Of a stretch of DNA of 18,402 bases, positions 8,339 to 18,349 are shown piece by piece. Position 1 is the stretch's first letter. Every line of letters starts with the position of its first letter. The notes beneath the pieces were generated by a model. It was given only the letters and a program-made list of their open reading frames with translations, was not told the DNA's origin and did not search any database. The stretch spans positions 1 through 18,402 of the forward strand of contig WTXI01000533.1 of assembly GCA_022376515.1 (NCBI GenBank), in the 5' to 3' direction. The position numbers and the translations under genes were made by a program. Source of the DNA: Lactifluus volemus (Eukaryota; Basidiomycota; Agaricomycetes; Russulales; Russulaceae).

Positions 8339-10556
8339 TTATTCCGAGGGAATCCATGCCCAACCTGGCCTAGGCGCTAGTGAGTGAGACAGACACCCCA
8401 GAGCAAACTGCCACGGTGACTTACTTTCTGACTTGTGTTGGTAATTTGGTAGGATCAATGACTGTATGAACGCCGCGGTTGGGCTTCTTGGATTGACGTC
8501 CACTCTTACGTGGCGCATCACTAGTGAGTGCTGCACGCGTCACCTCCGAGTCATGATGTCCCCTTGAGGCTTCTTGAAGTTCCCCATCCGTAGCGGCAGC
8601 CTTCCGCTTTGTCAACTTCCTTTGTGCAGTCTTGGTTTTGGTAGGAGTGGTAGATGGCGGATTACACAATGGTACAGGTGACGTCGTGGGAGGAGGAGCA
8701 GGGGAGTCGGGGACAGGGTTCAAGGGAGCAGGAGGCATTTCCGCAAAGGAGGCCAGCAGCTGTGCCAAAGAGGTCTCCGAGTCGTTGAAGGGTATGACGG
8801 GGTCAGTTGGATTCAAAAGAATAGGATTTGAGGGAGGAGCTGGGTCACAGCACTGGGTAGTTAGAGATCGTCCCGAAACCGAGTGATGAGCCAAGAGAAT
8901 AGACAGGGAGGAAATCAGCTCACAGGATGTGACGACCCAGCTTCAGGCTCGAAGGAGAATGGGGGCGAGTTAGTCCACGAATCCGTGGTGTAAACATGGT
9001 CTCCGTCCGGAGACCCCCGGGCCAGGAGGCTGAGGAAGCTCTCCCGAGCACGACTTGGAATAGCGGGAAAAGCGGTTACGGGCCCCAGCACGGGAGAGCC
9101 CGGGCCTGAGTCAGCTCCATCCCAATCACCACGGTTTCTCCTCACTTGCAGATCAGTGTTGTTCGTACCGTTTCCTAGGTCTCCATCGTCATCTTCATCG
9201 TCATCGCCATCGCCATCGCCATCGGCGGCATTGATTGTTTGATCTGGTTCTGGGGTCTCAGCTGGGTCCGTACTACTTCGGCCTGTGCGTTGAGTTCCCT
9301 CATTGCCCTCTGTGTTTTCTTCCTTTTCAACAAGTCGAGTGTCATCTCCTGAAGTGAAGACTTGAGCATTCGCCCAGGATCTTGGCATGAACACGGTGAC
9401 TCACTGAAATATGCCGATGCGTATTTCTTCATAGTTTGAAGGTGCTCTGCCCACTCCGTTTCAAATGCCTCCCCTATCGTCTGTTTGATGTGGCCCCCGG
9501 ACGTGTCAGATTGCACACTGCGGAAGGGTGGTAAGCTTTCAGGAAAACATTTCATTGCATGATACTTACGCTTGCATTTGTAGGTCTCCTTCATGAGGAG
9601 AGACGGCTGTGATAACAACAATCCCCCCTATCCACTCACCAAGCTCTTTTGCCAATGCGGGGAGAAAGTGGTTCGCCATTTCCCAAGCGCTTTCGGAGCT
9701 CGGGCTGGATTTGATTATTATACTCGCTTTCTAAGCACCGAAATTGGCAACTTACTTGTCCGTACTAAGTGACTTTGCGGATTTCAGTTGGTTATCCCAT
9801 CTTATCAGCGCTTGCTGGTGTTCCATCTCAACCTGTACTGTGAGCTCTTCACGGAAGGCTTCATCTTCACCGCACCAGTGAGCTTTGATGAGTTCCGTGT
9901 AGTTCTTTAACCGCTCGTTCTCGTCAAAGCCTGTGGACTTGAACCATCTGTTGAACCTCCCCTTCCACTCGTCGTCACAAAGGATATCAGAATATTCATC
10001 TAGGACTCTGCGTTTCCTAGGTGGCCGCATGATTCTTGAAGTGATGAAGGCATCGATGAGCTTCAAAACAACGGGTGTCCGGGAACGGTTGTCCTTTTGA
10101 TTGTTCCGGTACCACGTGCTAAGTTTCTCGTTTTGCACCGTAAGACACAGTGCATCGCAAGTATAATAATGGCCTACTCACTTGTCGAAGCTTTTCACGA
10201 TATTCATTGCGCCGATCATCCTCGGCCGATCGCTGTTCTTCGGGGAATGTTGTGATTGGCACTGGTTTCAGGTTCGCTTCCGTCATGTGGTCCGGAGGGT
10301 TCTCGCTGATATCGTAGTCATACCCAAATTTTTCTATGAATTGGTATGTCAGGCGAGTATAAAATATTCCCGCTGCTGGGGGATTGGGTTCTGCTTTGTA
10401 CGCATTGCACTTGTCCTCTAGGAAGGCGAGCTTTATGCCTGTAAAGTGGCTTGGAGGTCCACGACGTCGTCCTGTGTCCTCGTCCCCATCCTGGTGAGTC
10501 GCCTTGCACTTGGAGTGTTTACCTTTTGGTGGTTTTCCCCCCACCTGAGTAGCCAT
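8339..10556 (-). CDS. Uncharacterised seven-exon fungal protein, about 625 aa
   Basis: The proposed exons are 10556-10182, 10126-9756, 9704-9570, 9517-9405, 9348-8924, 8852-8425 and 8369-8339. All six introns are GT...AG, 51-71 nt long, phase-consistent, and together leave one open frame from ATG 10556 to TAA 8339. The first methionine follows an in-frame TTG that I did not use. The N-terminus is Lys/Gly-rich, then PPSHFTGIKLAFLEDKCNAY, a charged region, and KLSTWYRNNQKDNRSRTP, then helical, acidic sequence. WEMANHFLPALAKELGEW and GEAFETEWAEHLQTMKKYA follow. After that come a Gly/Asp/Glu tract, a Pro/Ser-rich linker and a basic end (RKSGRQSKKPNRG). I recall proteins with this order (FTG-x-KLxFLE, WYRN, a Lys/Arg-Ser-Gly-Arg end) as a multi-copy agaricomycete family with no assigned function, sometimes near transposons. 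That is memory, not a search. The gene appears intact. Exon 7 codes for only about 10 residues; without it the protein would stop at 8421. Confidence 0.75.
9183..9229 (-). repeat. CATCGC/CATCGT codon repeat encoding an acidic tract
   Basis: This simple repeat lies within exon 5 of the minus-strand gene. It reads as alternating Asp, Gly and Glu codons (DGDGDGDDDEDDDGD). Such tracts vary in length by slippage and usually form acidic disordered linkers. Confidence 0.8.
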
Positions 10557-11086
10557 TGGTTGACTTGGACGTGGCAAGAGGGTCAGAACGTTTATTCAGT
10601 CAAGTGAGGTATAAAGGACATTTGAAACAGGGCCAAACAGCTGCGTGCTAGTCCCTGGTCAAGTGTCCATCACCACTGATCGAATACACCGCTTACAGAT
10701 TTGTACATGGCCGCCTTTTTTCGTCCCCCTATAGTGAACCTCATCATCTCAGTTGCAGTATCCGTCGGCCATCGGTAAAACTTCGAAAATTTTAGCCAAG
10801 GAGAGCGTTACCACTGCAGGGGAACCTCGGAATGAGTCCGAGTCCTAGTGTCTTGTCTCTGCAGTATCAATGTCACCGCCATATGTCATGTGGTTGCCCC
10901 TGGAAATTTGCCGGCGCTGCAAGGTTAGGTCGCGCCGTCATAGGCATTCTCAGGTTGATCTTGGTTCTGCCTCTGACTCTGTGCCGCTTTCACTATGTAA
11001 CTGAGCAAGGCAGTTGTCCACGTCTGCAGGGCCCTCCTGCTAGTGCCCTCCTCTTCTCGGGTCTCCCAATGACTTGTGGCCATAGT

Positions 11087-11107
11087 CTGCTTCATCAAAT
11101 GAAGCAG
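11087..11107. repeat. Hairpin, 9 bp arms and 3 nt loop
   Basis: CTGCTTCAT and ATGAAGCAG are exact complements around CAA. A weaker relative (GCTTCA-TCGGG-TGAAGC) follows about 200 bp later at 11306-11322. The pair may be a diverged duplication. Confidence 0.5.
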
Positions 11108-11328
11108 TGCTCTAATGAAGATCTTCTTGTGTGTGGTCTCTGTTCAAGTGAATGTGTCGTGCACATGGTTCAAACTTGTCAACCGTCCGAGTCCAAGGAG
11201 CCAGTCTTGGTGCATTTCACCACTCACTTCTATCTAACTCAGTGACGAAACACTTTGTGTATGATGCCAGTTCGAGTCTTCTGATGTTGCGGATATGGCG
11301 TGCAGGCTTCATCGGGTGAAGCAGTCCT

Positions 11329-11346
11329 CACTAGAAATTTCTAGTG
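11329..11346. repeat. Perfect 18 bp palindrome
   Basis: CACTAGAAATTTCTAGTG is identical to its reverse complement. It lies in a gene-free stretch, a few bases after the 11306-11322 hairpin. No role is evident. Confidence 0.6.
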
Positions 11347-11617
11347 TGTTACAGTTCAAGCTTGTCTAACACCCGGCCAACTATTCACATCCCTTGTTTT
11401 TTCGTTCCCCCTCCCTGAACATCGGTCGCCTTCCCGTTTACTGTACTCGCCCAGTAAGCATGTCTTCTCGTAATGACCTTAGTGTGGGATATGAGCACAC
11501 CAGAAGAAAACAGGTACGTAGTACGTACTCACCTTACTTTTTTTGCGACATTGGCCCCCATCTCTCTCCCCTCCCACCCTCACCCCGCGCGATGCGTCCT
11601 ATGTTTTCCACTCTTAG

Positions 11618-12545
11618 GAATCAGCCTGAGGAATAAAGCCAAACAATGCGTCAAACCCAAGACATCCCTGAGTTTCGGGGGGGCTGAGGAAGAGATAACT
11701 TGACTCAGTATGGTATCACTTTCCCCAGGTTTAACTGTCAGCTTTCGGAAGGAATGAGCAAGTCTTCAAATCAAAAAGTCTCGTCTTAGGTTCAGAACTC
11801 CCATGCGCAACCTAATCGGAGCCCGCCCTGAGCGGCAACATAGCTATCCACTCCCGCTCCCGCCACCCACTGAATCGTACGCCGATGCCACAGTCATGCG
11901 AACTTCTCCAAATATGACTCCTATTACTGCTTCGCATGTAAAAAATACTGCCTCTAACTCTATCATATCTGCGGAACTGGCCCAGCTTGACGACTACGAA
12001 ACTGACTTATGAGAGTCTATCGCAAATACCGAGAAAAGGGGCTGGTTTGCTGACTTTAGAGAAAGGCTACTAGTAGATAGTGTCGCCACTTTTCTCGATG
12101 AAAGGTACGATCTTGAAATGGTTTAACCCTTCTTTTTGATCCCTTAGTGTCCAGTTCCTCAGGTGAGACAACTGGAGGAGTATATCTCGATATTGAAGGA
12201 ACGTCGCGACATGATCTCCACCCGGCGTCGTGCCGAGAATGAAGGTGACCTCTCAAATTTCTTCGGTTCCCTTCCCGTTACTTCAAGTTCGCATGAGGCA
12301 ACAGAACAACTGGACAATATGGGATGCATCATCCCTCGGTTTAATGCAGAGGCTACACGGAATGATTGATATGCTGCGCGTGCCAACCGTCGTGCCCTTA
12401 GGCTAACGAACAGTCATCAGGCCAAAGATGAGGAAGGCTACTCCACAGATGCCACACTACCATCGTCTGATGCCACCGATTATCTCGCCACCCTCCAGCA
12501 ATGGAACCAATTCTAGGTCAATTTCGCACAATCGCCTGCATGACG
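11618..12545 (+). pseudogene. Decayed GCFC/PAXBP1-type (GC-rich sequence DNA-binding factor) gene
   Basis: Fragments appear in the family's order. KPKTSLSFGGAEEE (11660-11700) is followed in another frame by EQVFKSKSLVLG (11756-11791), as at the family's N-terminus. A Pro-rich stretch and TASHVKNTAS (11803 on) lead to AELAQLDDYETDL, ESIANTEKRGWFADFRERLL and SVATFLDER (to 12104). A short intron follows, then QVRQLEEYISILKERRDMI, a GDLSNFFGSLP segment, IIPRFNAEA and EEGYSTDATLPSSDATDYLA. Functional relatives act with the spliceosome or bind GC-rich DNA. This copy cannot work. It has in-frame stops at 11701, 12010, 12367 and 12514, a frame change between the first two fragments and another across the 12105-12147/12154 intron. 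The central part of the family, usually about 200 residues or more between the N-terminal motif and the coiled-coil segment, is missing, and so is the conserved C-terminal domain. The TGA at 12010 sits where CGA would be one CpG transition away. Assignment is from remembered motifs. Confidence 0.7.
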
Positions 12546-12569
12546 TATCTCTAATCAAACTTGGTTCTA

Positions 12570-12965
12570 GGACTCGAAGGATACAACGTTGGTCTGCTAG
12601 AGAATGGTCGCGATGGACGTGCACCCGGTCTACCAAATGGCATGGGCACTCCAGCATTCTTGGACTACGGCGGCCCTACGCTGGATCGCAGTCTTTTGGG
12701 CCACCATTGTCGTTGACGAGGTCTCTAAACCCCCTTATTCAGTTGAATTGCAATCGCGGCTCAGAAGTGCAGCCCTGGTACCATCGAAAATCAGGCATAA
12801 TCGGGATCGCCATAGTGGCCGTCCTCATGATCATCGGCAGTGCAATTGGCAACAGTCGTTGACACCCATCATAGCTGTCACTCTCGCAGTGGAAGCATAA
12901 ATGGCCCGAATGGCACCATCTCGAGCAGCAATGGCTCAACCGGCACAAACATCAGCACAAATGTA
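12570..12965 (+). pseudogene. Remnant of a single-pass membrane protein gene
   Basis: 12788-12850 encodes SGIIGIAIVAVLMIIGSAIG, a clear transmembrane segment preceded by PWYHRK (basic side). That frame stops at 12860. A different frame just after (about 12870-12962) encodes HHSCHSRSGSINGPNGT and then SSSNGSTGTN, an Asn/Gly/Ser/Thr-rich stretch typical of extracellular stalks. Upstream, a third frame reads GLPNGMGTPAFLDYGG. Membrane anchors followed by Ser/Gly/Asn-rich sequence are common in agaricomycetes. The need to switch frames, and the stops, indicate decay. I cannot name the family. Confidence 0.4.
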
Positions 12966-13830
12966 AGGTCAGCTCTGTGCCCACCCTCGACTTCGACCAA
13001 TTTCGTCCTGACTCAGATTTGGACATCTAGACTTCATCTAATCTCACCTTTGCCTCCGACCCGTTTCGACTTCCTCTACATCAATCGACTCCGATGCGTC
13101 TTTGGCTAAAACAGGACTATTGACCAGCAATTTTGAACGTGTTCATTTGTATGTATATACCAAGTACATACCTTACGAAGCATCCCCTTTACACTCTCAC
13201 GTTCCATTTTTTGACCCTACGTGCGACGTCTCGGACTGGTTCACGGAACTTACTATTCTCGTAGACTATGGAAACTTATCTTAGATCTACTGTAAAGTAG
13301 ATAAAAGGCCAAGCTAAATGGCCAGTAAGCACATTCAATACATCTCTTGTCGATTCGGATCACTCTTTGTTTGCTTCCTAAGTTCTGGTCTCTCTCTCTC
13401 GCCGCCATCTAGATCACATCGTGCAGTTCTTTCACTCGTAACACTCTAACGCCTCATGCTTGCCTCATGCTTGCATGTCCGAGTGCCTCGTGCCCCCACT
13501 ATCTCCGAGCCTTCCTGTGGGCGTTCTCGGTATTCCCGCGCATGTCCCTCTTGGTTCCCTCTTTGGCAACCACTCTGCGCCCCCTTCGAACTTGCCCGTG
13601 CTCCTTAGAGTATGTTCACCAGATTGAGTGGCTCAAATGGCACCGGCTCAAGTAGTAAGAGCACAAATAGCACAATTGGAGTGACTTGTCGTGGCATGGA
13701 GTAGCTGTATGGTACAATTGTAATACATTACAATGATGCGATTGGACTCGAAAGTTTGACCCGCATCGCGCTTCTTCCACTATCAATTGGGGCTGCTTTC
13801 CACTCTACAACTTGAGCTTGTCAGGTAGTC
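12966..13830. other. Gene-poor stretch before the transposase, promoter-like pieces
   Basis: 13285-13302 is a small dyad (ATCTAC...GTAGAT) followed by AGATAAAAGGCC, which resembles a TATA region. A pyrimidine-rich leader (13390-13450) and an ATG cluster at about 13457-13490 come next. Three overlapping frames follow, none with a recognisable product. One at 13613-13668 encodes SGSNGTGSSSKSTNST, echoing the Asn/Ser/Thr-rich stretch at 12890-12962, so it may be a second fragment of the same gene family. Inverted CCAAT boxes (ATTGG) at 13741-13745 and 13786-13790 precede the transposase ATG. Confidence 0.35.
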
Positions 13831-16800
13831 ATGCCACGGAAGAAGCAAAGGACAAACAATCTCCAAATCGTCAATCTCTCTCAGCTTAATGCACCAGTAG
13901 TAGATCGTGTTCCTCTGAGGACCAATACCGCAGGACGGACACGCACTATCATTACCCATCTACCTGCCACTGTCAAGGAGCCTATGCCTGAAGATCTCAT
14001 TTCTGATGTACCGCTAGTCGGCTCATCTGATTCCCCCATACCTGAGCCTATCCAAGTCCTGGGCCCGACACATGCAAAACGCTACGAGAACTCGGTATGG
14101 GCAACTATTTATTATACCTAATATACCATGACTCGGGCTGATGGCGTTTCACTGGCAGGATGTGCCACTGGAAACATGGAAACAACATCGCCAGCCTTAC
14201 CTTGATGCTTGTCTTTCTCTGGAGGGCCGTGGACACTATTCTTATGTGTGTGCAAGTGGTTCCTGCCAGGCATCGGATTCTCAGTTTCGCTGTCGCGATT
14301 GCTTCGGAAATCGGCTCTATTGTCAGCCATGCATTGTGAAGGGACATCAAAGTCTTCCTTTGCATCGCATTGAGGTGAGCTCACAGCATCCCACACCTAT
14401 CCGAGCCCTCCATGGTATTGACAACCCATATTGTAGGAATGGAAAGAGACGCATTTTAAGGCCACATCCCTCAGACAGCTAGGCCAGCACATTCAGCTTG
14501 GGCACGGAGGGTTGCCCTGCGATTTTCGTACTCAGGCTCGTGGCCACAAAGATTTTGTTGTCCTTGACACGAACGGAATTCACTTGGTCAACATCAGCTT
14601 TTGTGGTTGCCTTGGTGCAGCCACCCACTGTGATCAACTCCTTGAGGTCGGTTGGTGGCCATCCACACCTTTGGAGCCTCAAACCGCTGCAACTATGTCC
14701 GCTTTACGATCTTTTCATATCACGAATCTCCAGGGTCATGTCTCACCAACGGATTTCTATCGCTGCCTTGAACAAACAACATGTGGCGATGGCTCAATCA
14801 ACCTCCCTGTAAGGATCTCGTTTTTCTCTAGCATCCTTGTGTTCTCGTTTACAATAGTGTCAGGATCGACTTGCGCAATGGATGGTCATGGTTCGGGAAT
14901 GGCGGCACATCAAGATGGGAAAACGTGCAGGCCGAGGTCATGACCCTGCCGGCTTCCATGAAACATCAGCAGGTGCCCTTGTCATTCCGTGTCGCGCTTG
15001 CCCGGTTCCTGGAATCAATCTCCCACAGAATTGGCACATTGCACCTGGAAACCACTCGGTTTGTCGCATAGTTCCTTTCAAGTTCTTAGCGTTGTTATTG
15101 AACCACTAGATTATAATAAGGTGGCTCTATGATCTTATCCTTTCTATGGACGCAAACTTTAGACAGAAGGCTCGACTGAGATCTGGTCAGTCCGACAAGG
15201 ACGCCCTCGGTCCTGGTTGGGGCACGTTTGTGTCAAATGAACCTTATCTAGATTATGTATCGCAGTTTGCGAATCAGGACGAGGTGTGCCTGTTCACATG
15301 GCGTCAATAATTAATTGTCCTACTCGTTATAGATTTCCCATTGTGTTGGATTTGCGGCGCTGTGGTCAGCAAATACTAAGCGCTCGAAGGGCCTTCGTGC
15401 AACTGGAATCGCAGCTGTCAGCTGCGCTCGTCATCAGATGTACCAACCAAATGGGATGGGGGATTTGCAGATTGGGGAAAGGTGAGTGTCCTTCCGAGGG
15501 ACAATGGCGACATTCTGGACATTTGATGCATAGGTACTGCAATATGGACTATCTCCTCATGTCAAGCTTAGCCTGTACCTCAGTTCCCCGAGTCATCATA
15601 TCATATGACATCGGGTGCCAATGGGGAATCAATTTTCATCGCCGCGTTGCCAAGATGCCGGACCACCTTCGAGTACCTCTGTCACAGAAGATAACACCCC
15701 TCGTTCCGAAATTCCATCTTGAAGCTCACACAGTTAAATGCCACGCGCAGTATTCCTTCAACTATGCTGTGGGGGTTGGACGCACCGATGGCGAGGGTGT
15801 AGAGAGGAATTGGTCATTACTCAACAGTATTGCGTCTTCAGTTTCAATGATGGGTCCTGGTGGCCGGTGGGATACAATGGACGACTTTTGCAACTTTGCA
15901 AACTGGCGTAAGACAGTTGATCTTCGTGCGTAACCTCAAGCAATCGAAAAGATGCAGTATTCTAACTTTATCCCACTGGCAGCATCCACACTGTTTCGGA
16001 AGCTATCTTTAGCAATTCCCCAGGCGATCATCCATCACCGGGCGTTCCTGGCATTCAGCGAGAGTCTTCGGGTCAATCACGCAAAGGAGATGGCTGATTG
16101 GGAAGATCAAGTTACAGATTGGGAGCGCAATCATAATGCATACTGCCCATATGATCTCCCAGATCAAAGTGAGTTATTCTCTTTCCCTGTATTACATCGA
16201 CATATCAAGACATATTCCTTTACTACTAGCGATCACATTTGCGGACGTGAAGCGCCAATTATCACAACAAGAATATGACAAGGCCATGAGGGGGGAAACT
16301 CCGGCTGATTATGAATATTTGAGCCCAGGGGATTTCATCATTATCGGGTTGGAACTGGAGGGTATCCAGTACGTCTTTCATATGTTGTTGAGGTCGCACT
16401 CATTCCTAAAGCGCAAACTAGGCAAGACTTGATTCTCAATGCCAAAATGCCAAGTTCCACAGCCCGTGAAACAGCCCTGTTACGTCAACGAACTCGTCTA
16501 CTCAAGCAGATGGAACGCTTCATGGTTGTGCGTGAGAAGTATCTCCCTGGCCTATCCATATACCTTGCTACACTCCCTCCTCAGCCCGGGGCATCTAATC
16601 CCTCCGCTGAATCCATCCCCCTCCACCTTCCCTCTTCCCTCCCAGCGCATAAACGTGCTGAAATTATTGTTCCAAACCTTGACCATATCGAAGAGGAACT
16701 ACGTGTCGCGCAGGCATCAGATGCCCTGGTCCAACTTCGGCTCCAGCTCACGAAACGAACCTATGCTGCTCGGTACAAGGGACGAAATATTTGTTCACAG

Positions 16801-17640
16801 AACCACTACACACGTTTCCGTGAGTTGCAAGACCAAGTTGAAAACAAAATCAAGGCATCCCAGCTCAAGTACAACGTAGCAAGAAGCGCACTTCTAAATC
16901 TCCGTGGACCTGGTCCTTGGGAGAACTCACTTAAGGAATTGCACACTGACCATATCCGAGGCCTAGGGGAACATTCTCTGCGAGCAGAGGAGCAAGAATC
17001 GGATCGCCAGATGCAGATCCTTGCGGGGAGTGCAGTTGTCTAGCAGTTGGAGTCTCCAAGACATTTCTAGTATCCTCGAGAAGCCTCTCCCACCTACTAA
17101 ATTCAACCCAAACCTTAGTTGCGGAGATGGTACACGAAAACCCTCGTGGATTTGGTATAGTACGACAGGTAAAGAGATTGACGACAATGACACGCAAGCC
17201 TGTATTTGTCTTCCAGTACCTTGGAAACCATGACCTTCTGACTGACTGATTCTCTCAGATCTTCGCGTTGAGTGGCTGCGATGCCGTGCCAGGGCCGCAC
17301 GATGGAAGGAGGAGATTCAACTCGTCGAGGAGGAGATGCGACGCACTCTCTCATTCTGTGAATGGAAAGCATCGTGGTGGATGAACGGCATCAAGCCCGA
17401 GCCTTGGTACCCTTTCACGTCGCCGAAGGAGTTGCCGCTTATGCTGCTGAACAAGCTGAGGCTGAGCGTCAGCGCGCATTGCAATGGGCAGTTCAATGGA
17501 CAGAGATTCGACAGCGTGCAGCGACTGTGTTACACAAACATTTGAACGACTCAGAACCTGAGGATAGTATTTCCATGCCAATGGACACGTTTGATATTGA
17601 CACTGAGGGTGATGGTCTTAATAGTGATGTCGACTTCTAA
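13831..17640 (+). CDS. KDZ (Kyakuja-Dileera-Zisupton) transposase with CxC2 cysteine cluster; two probable frameshifts
   Basis: KDZ enzymes are DDE-type, cut-and-paste DNA transposases expanded in basidiomycetes. The exons are 13831-14094, 14159-14374, 14437-14808, 14864-15058, 15110-15283, 15333-15481, 15534-15925, 15983-16168, 16230-16368, 16422-17201 and 17259-17640; introns are 49-64 nt, GT...AG and in phase. The basic N-terminus (MPRKKQR) is followed by the CxC2 cluster at residues 106-150 (HYSYVCASGSC, RCRDC, YCQPC, GH) and then CRACPVPGINLP. LILSMDANFR and ALWSAN follow. The catalytic core has SYDIGCQW (D at about 482), FHLEAHTVKC and GRTDGEGVERNW (E at about 544/547). The C-terminal part has KPSWIWYSTTG and LRVEWLRCRARAARW and ends in an acidic tail. 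The reading frame changes near 17020 (one base extra) and near 17380 (one base missing), outside the catalytic core. The net shift is zero, for about 1,082 codons. An upstream GTAAAG donor at 17169 is a possible alternative for the last intron. Terminal repeats and target duplications were not found. Confidence 0.9.
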
Positions 17641-18180
17641 TGTTGTGTAGTCGTTGTACTATCTAGCAATCAATCATGTTATGTGTCGGTCGGTATACAT
17701 GTTCGTCATCACGCCCATCATTCCTAGCCAGAGGCGCGACACCTTACTCAGGGGAAACAGCTTTGGTCTGGCCCATCAAGCTGCATCAAGACGCAGCCGA
17801 TTGCCTAGGGCCAGGGCATTTCCTTTCTGGGGCGTCTCGTGTCTCGATCACTGTTCCCCCCCCTTTTTTTCTTTCCATCGCGACCATTAGACAGATGCCA
17901 ATATCGCGTGTGTGGCGGTTATATTGTCGGTAAAGCCCTCGACGACAGGAAGCAGATAACGGCGTAACCTTGCACACATTCCGCGATGTAAACAGAGCAC
18001 AACTCTTTGATATTAATAAGCAGTTTGGGAGGTCAGCTGAGAATTATCATCAGGGGTAGGACGGTAGAAGACAGGAGACTGTCAAAATGGAGACGACATG
18101 GTCCATAAGAGAGAGATAGGGGTTTCTAGATAGCTTTGTGTCGATTTTGAATAAGCTCAATGGGTCGGGCATCCACGACA

Positions 18181-18232
18181 ATCGGCGGTTGAAACTATCG
18201 GTGAACCGCTCGGTGCGCAGCACGTGCATGCA
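18181..18232 (+). repeat. 52 bp direct repeat with CACGTG, copy A
   Basis: It begins ATCGGCGGTTGAA and ends CACGTGCATGCA. It matches copy B (18298-18349) at 47 of 52 positions, with 117 bp between the starts. All five differences are transitions. CACGTG is the canonical E-box of bHLH factors. Confidence 0.85.
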
Positions 18233-18297
18233 GTGCGCAACTGCTGCAACAACGCTCGACGTTCTTCCCGTAGACTGCGAGACGGACTGCGCTGATA

Positions 18298-18349
18298 ATC
18301 GGCGGTTGAAGCTACCAGTGAACTGCTCGGTGCGCAACACGTGCATGCA
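18298..18349 (+). repeat. 52 bp direct repeat with CACGTG, copy B
   Basis: Second copy of 18181-18232 in the same orientation. The few bases upstream are also shared (GA(C/T)A before ATCGG). The 65 bp between the copies is not repeated. Confidence 0.85.

Larger units (their letters stand above)
10557..11617. other. Gene-free region with small palindromes
   Basis: This is the 5' flank of the minus-strand gene and beyond. A 137-codon frame at 10832-11245 has no motif or family resemblance and I do not call it. Three dyads are visible: CTGCTTCAT-CAA-ATGAAGCAG (11087-11107), the related GCTTCA...TGAAGC (11306-11322), and a perfect 18 bp palindrome at 11329-11346. A plausible intron (GTACGT at 11514 to CTTAG at 11617) leads into the GCFC pseudogene, but its upstream exon does not resemble the family. 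Confidence 0.4.

Noticed and set aside
10832..11245. 137-codon plus-strand frame
   Set aside because: Hydrophobic patch only; no family features, no supporting context, and it crosses a hairpin.
11265..11300. tRNA gene suggested by GTTCGAGTC
   Set aside because: No matching acceptor stem, A box or cloverleaf could be built around it.
15286..15933. A single 215-codon exon for the middle of the transposase
   Set aside because: Its first part is a shadow frame. The true reading is two exons (15333-15481 and 15534-15925), which restores the expected KDZ motifs.
17169..17258. 90 nt last intron of the transposase with GTAAAG donor
   Set aside because: A 57 nt intron (17202-17258) is also in phase, keeps the KEIDDND segment and matches the length of the other introns.
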